NCBI GenBank assembly: GCA_934757855.1
Contig: CAKVLR010000001.1
Span: 399,480-463,479 of the forward strand
DNA from: an uncultured Clostridia bacterium
GTDB taxonomy: Bacteria > Bacillota > Clostridia > Christensenellales > UBA1242
DNA: 64,000 bases
Direction: 5' to 3'
The position numbers and the translations under genes are program-made. The notes under the pieces are model-generated. The model was not told the DNA's origin, made no database searches, and was given only the letters and a program-made list of their open reading frames with translations. Below, one piece after another: positions 63,904 through 64,000 of this stretch. Positions within the stretch are counted from its first letter, which is position 1, and each line of letters opens with the position of its first letter.

Positions 63904-64000
63904 ATATTATATCAAAAAAATAGGAGCAATTATATTGAACAAAATAGAGTTTTTTCAATATTTAAAAACAAGGATGATAATTGGACTATACTAACACCAA
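63904..64000. other. Window end, divergent from resolvase
   Basis: AGGAG at 63925 precedes a TTG-started plus-strand frame of only 20 codons (LNKIEFFQYL..IIGLY then TAA). It may be a truncated gene start, but nothing can be supported. Confidence 0.3.

Overview
The window reads as AT-rich chromosome of an endospore-forming, low-GC Firmicute (Clostridia-like). Evidence: a yabP-yabQ-divIC cluster, a YyaC-type spore protein, a Spo0A-type DNA-binding domain, near-consensus sigma-A promoters with 17-base spacers, strong GGAGG ribosome sites, and TGA used as a stop (for example at 44785-44787). The species cannot be named from the sequence alone.

Layout. 1-8081 is the N-terminal part of a giant surface lipoprotein that runs off the left edge. 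8397-11708 holds an unknown protein, tRNA-Asn behind a structured leader, and an ABC exporter behind a leader-peptide attenuator. 11759-24006 is ordinary chromosome: a Clp-type AAA+ ATPase, divergent glf and sugar nucleotidyltransferase, divergent MMPL exporter and TetR regulator, a HAD protein coupled to a PEP-synthase-like phosphotransferase, and an S41-type peptidase. 24249-30254 is a segment bounded by near-identical 175-bp inverted repeats; it carries a YobI-type P-loop NTPase and a Spo0A-like regulator, and could be invertible. 30376-51000 is mostly housekeeping: M18 aminopeptidase, ER-type signal peptidase, DEAD-box helicase with a long structured leader, DUF1667 protein, alpha/beta hydrolase, tRNA-Ser, GlnRS, Era, UppP, small multidrug exporter, two CPBP proteases, LeuRS, Tag, YyaC and a GLUG surface protein. 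51143-53503 has yabP-yabQ-divIC, initiator tRNA, three consecutive orphan RNA transcription units, and ndk. 53948-54949 is an RsgI-like membrane protein.

From tRNA-Thr (55309-55383, with a duplicated 5' half 100 bp upstream) to the right edge lies a decaying mobile island: four TTGCTGTCAA arm-type repeats, a DUF3644 protein, a tyrosine integrase broken by a stop codon and N-terminal loss, a frameshifted gene, a regular array of six hairpins sharing one heptaloop (58699-59001), a large Ig-like surface lipoprotein, and a serine resolvase.

The strongest candidates for something undescribed are the hairpin array, the inverted-repeat segment, the ncRNA cluster at 52477-52990 (with a related-looking three-way junction before tRNA-Asn), the ABC exporter attenuator, and the phosphotransferase/HAD pair. 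All functions are read from sequence patterns; no database search or folding program was run.
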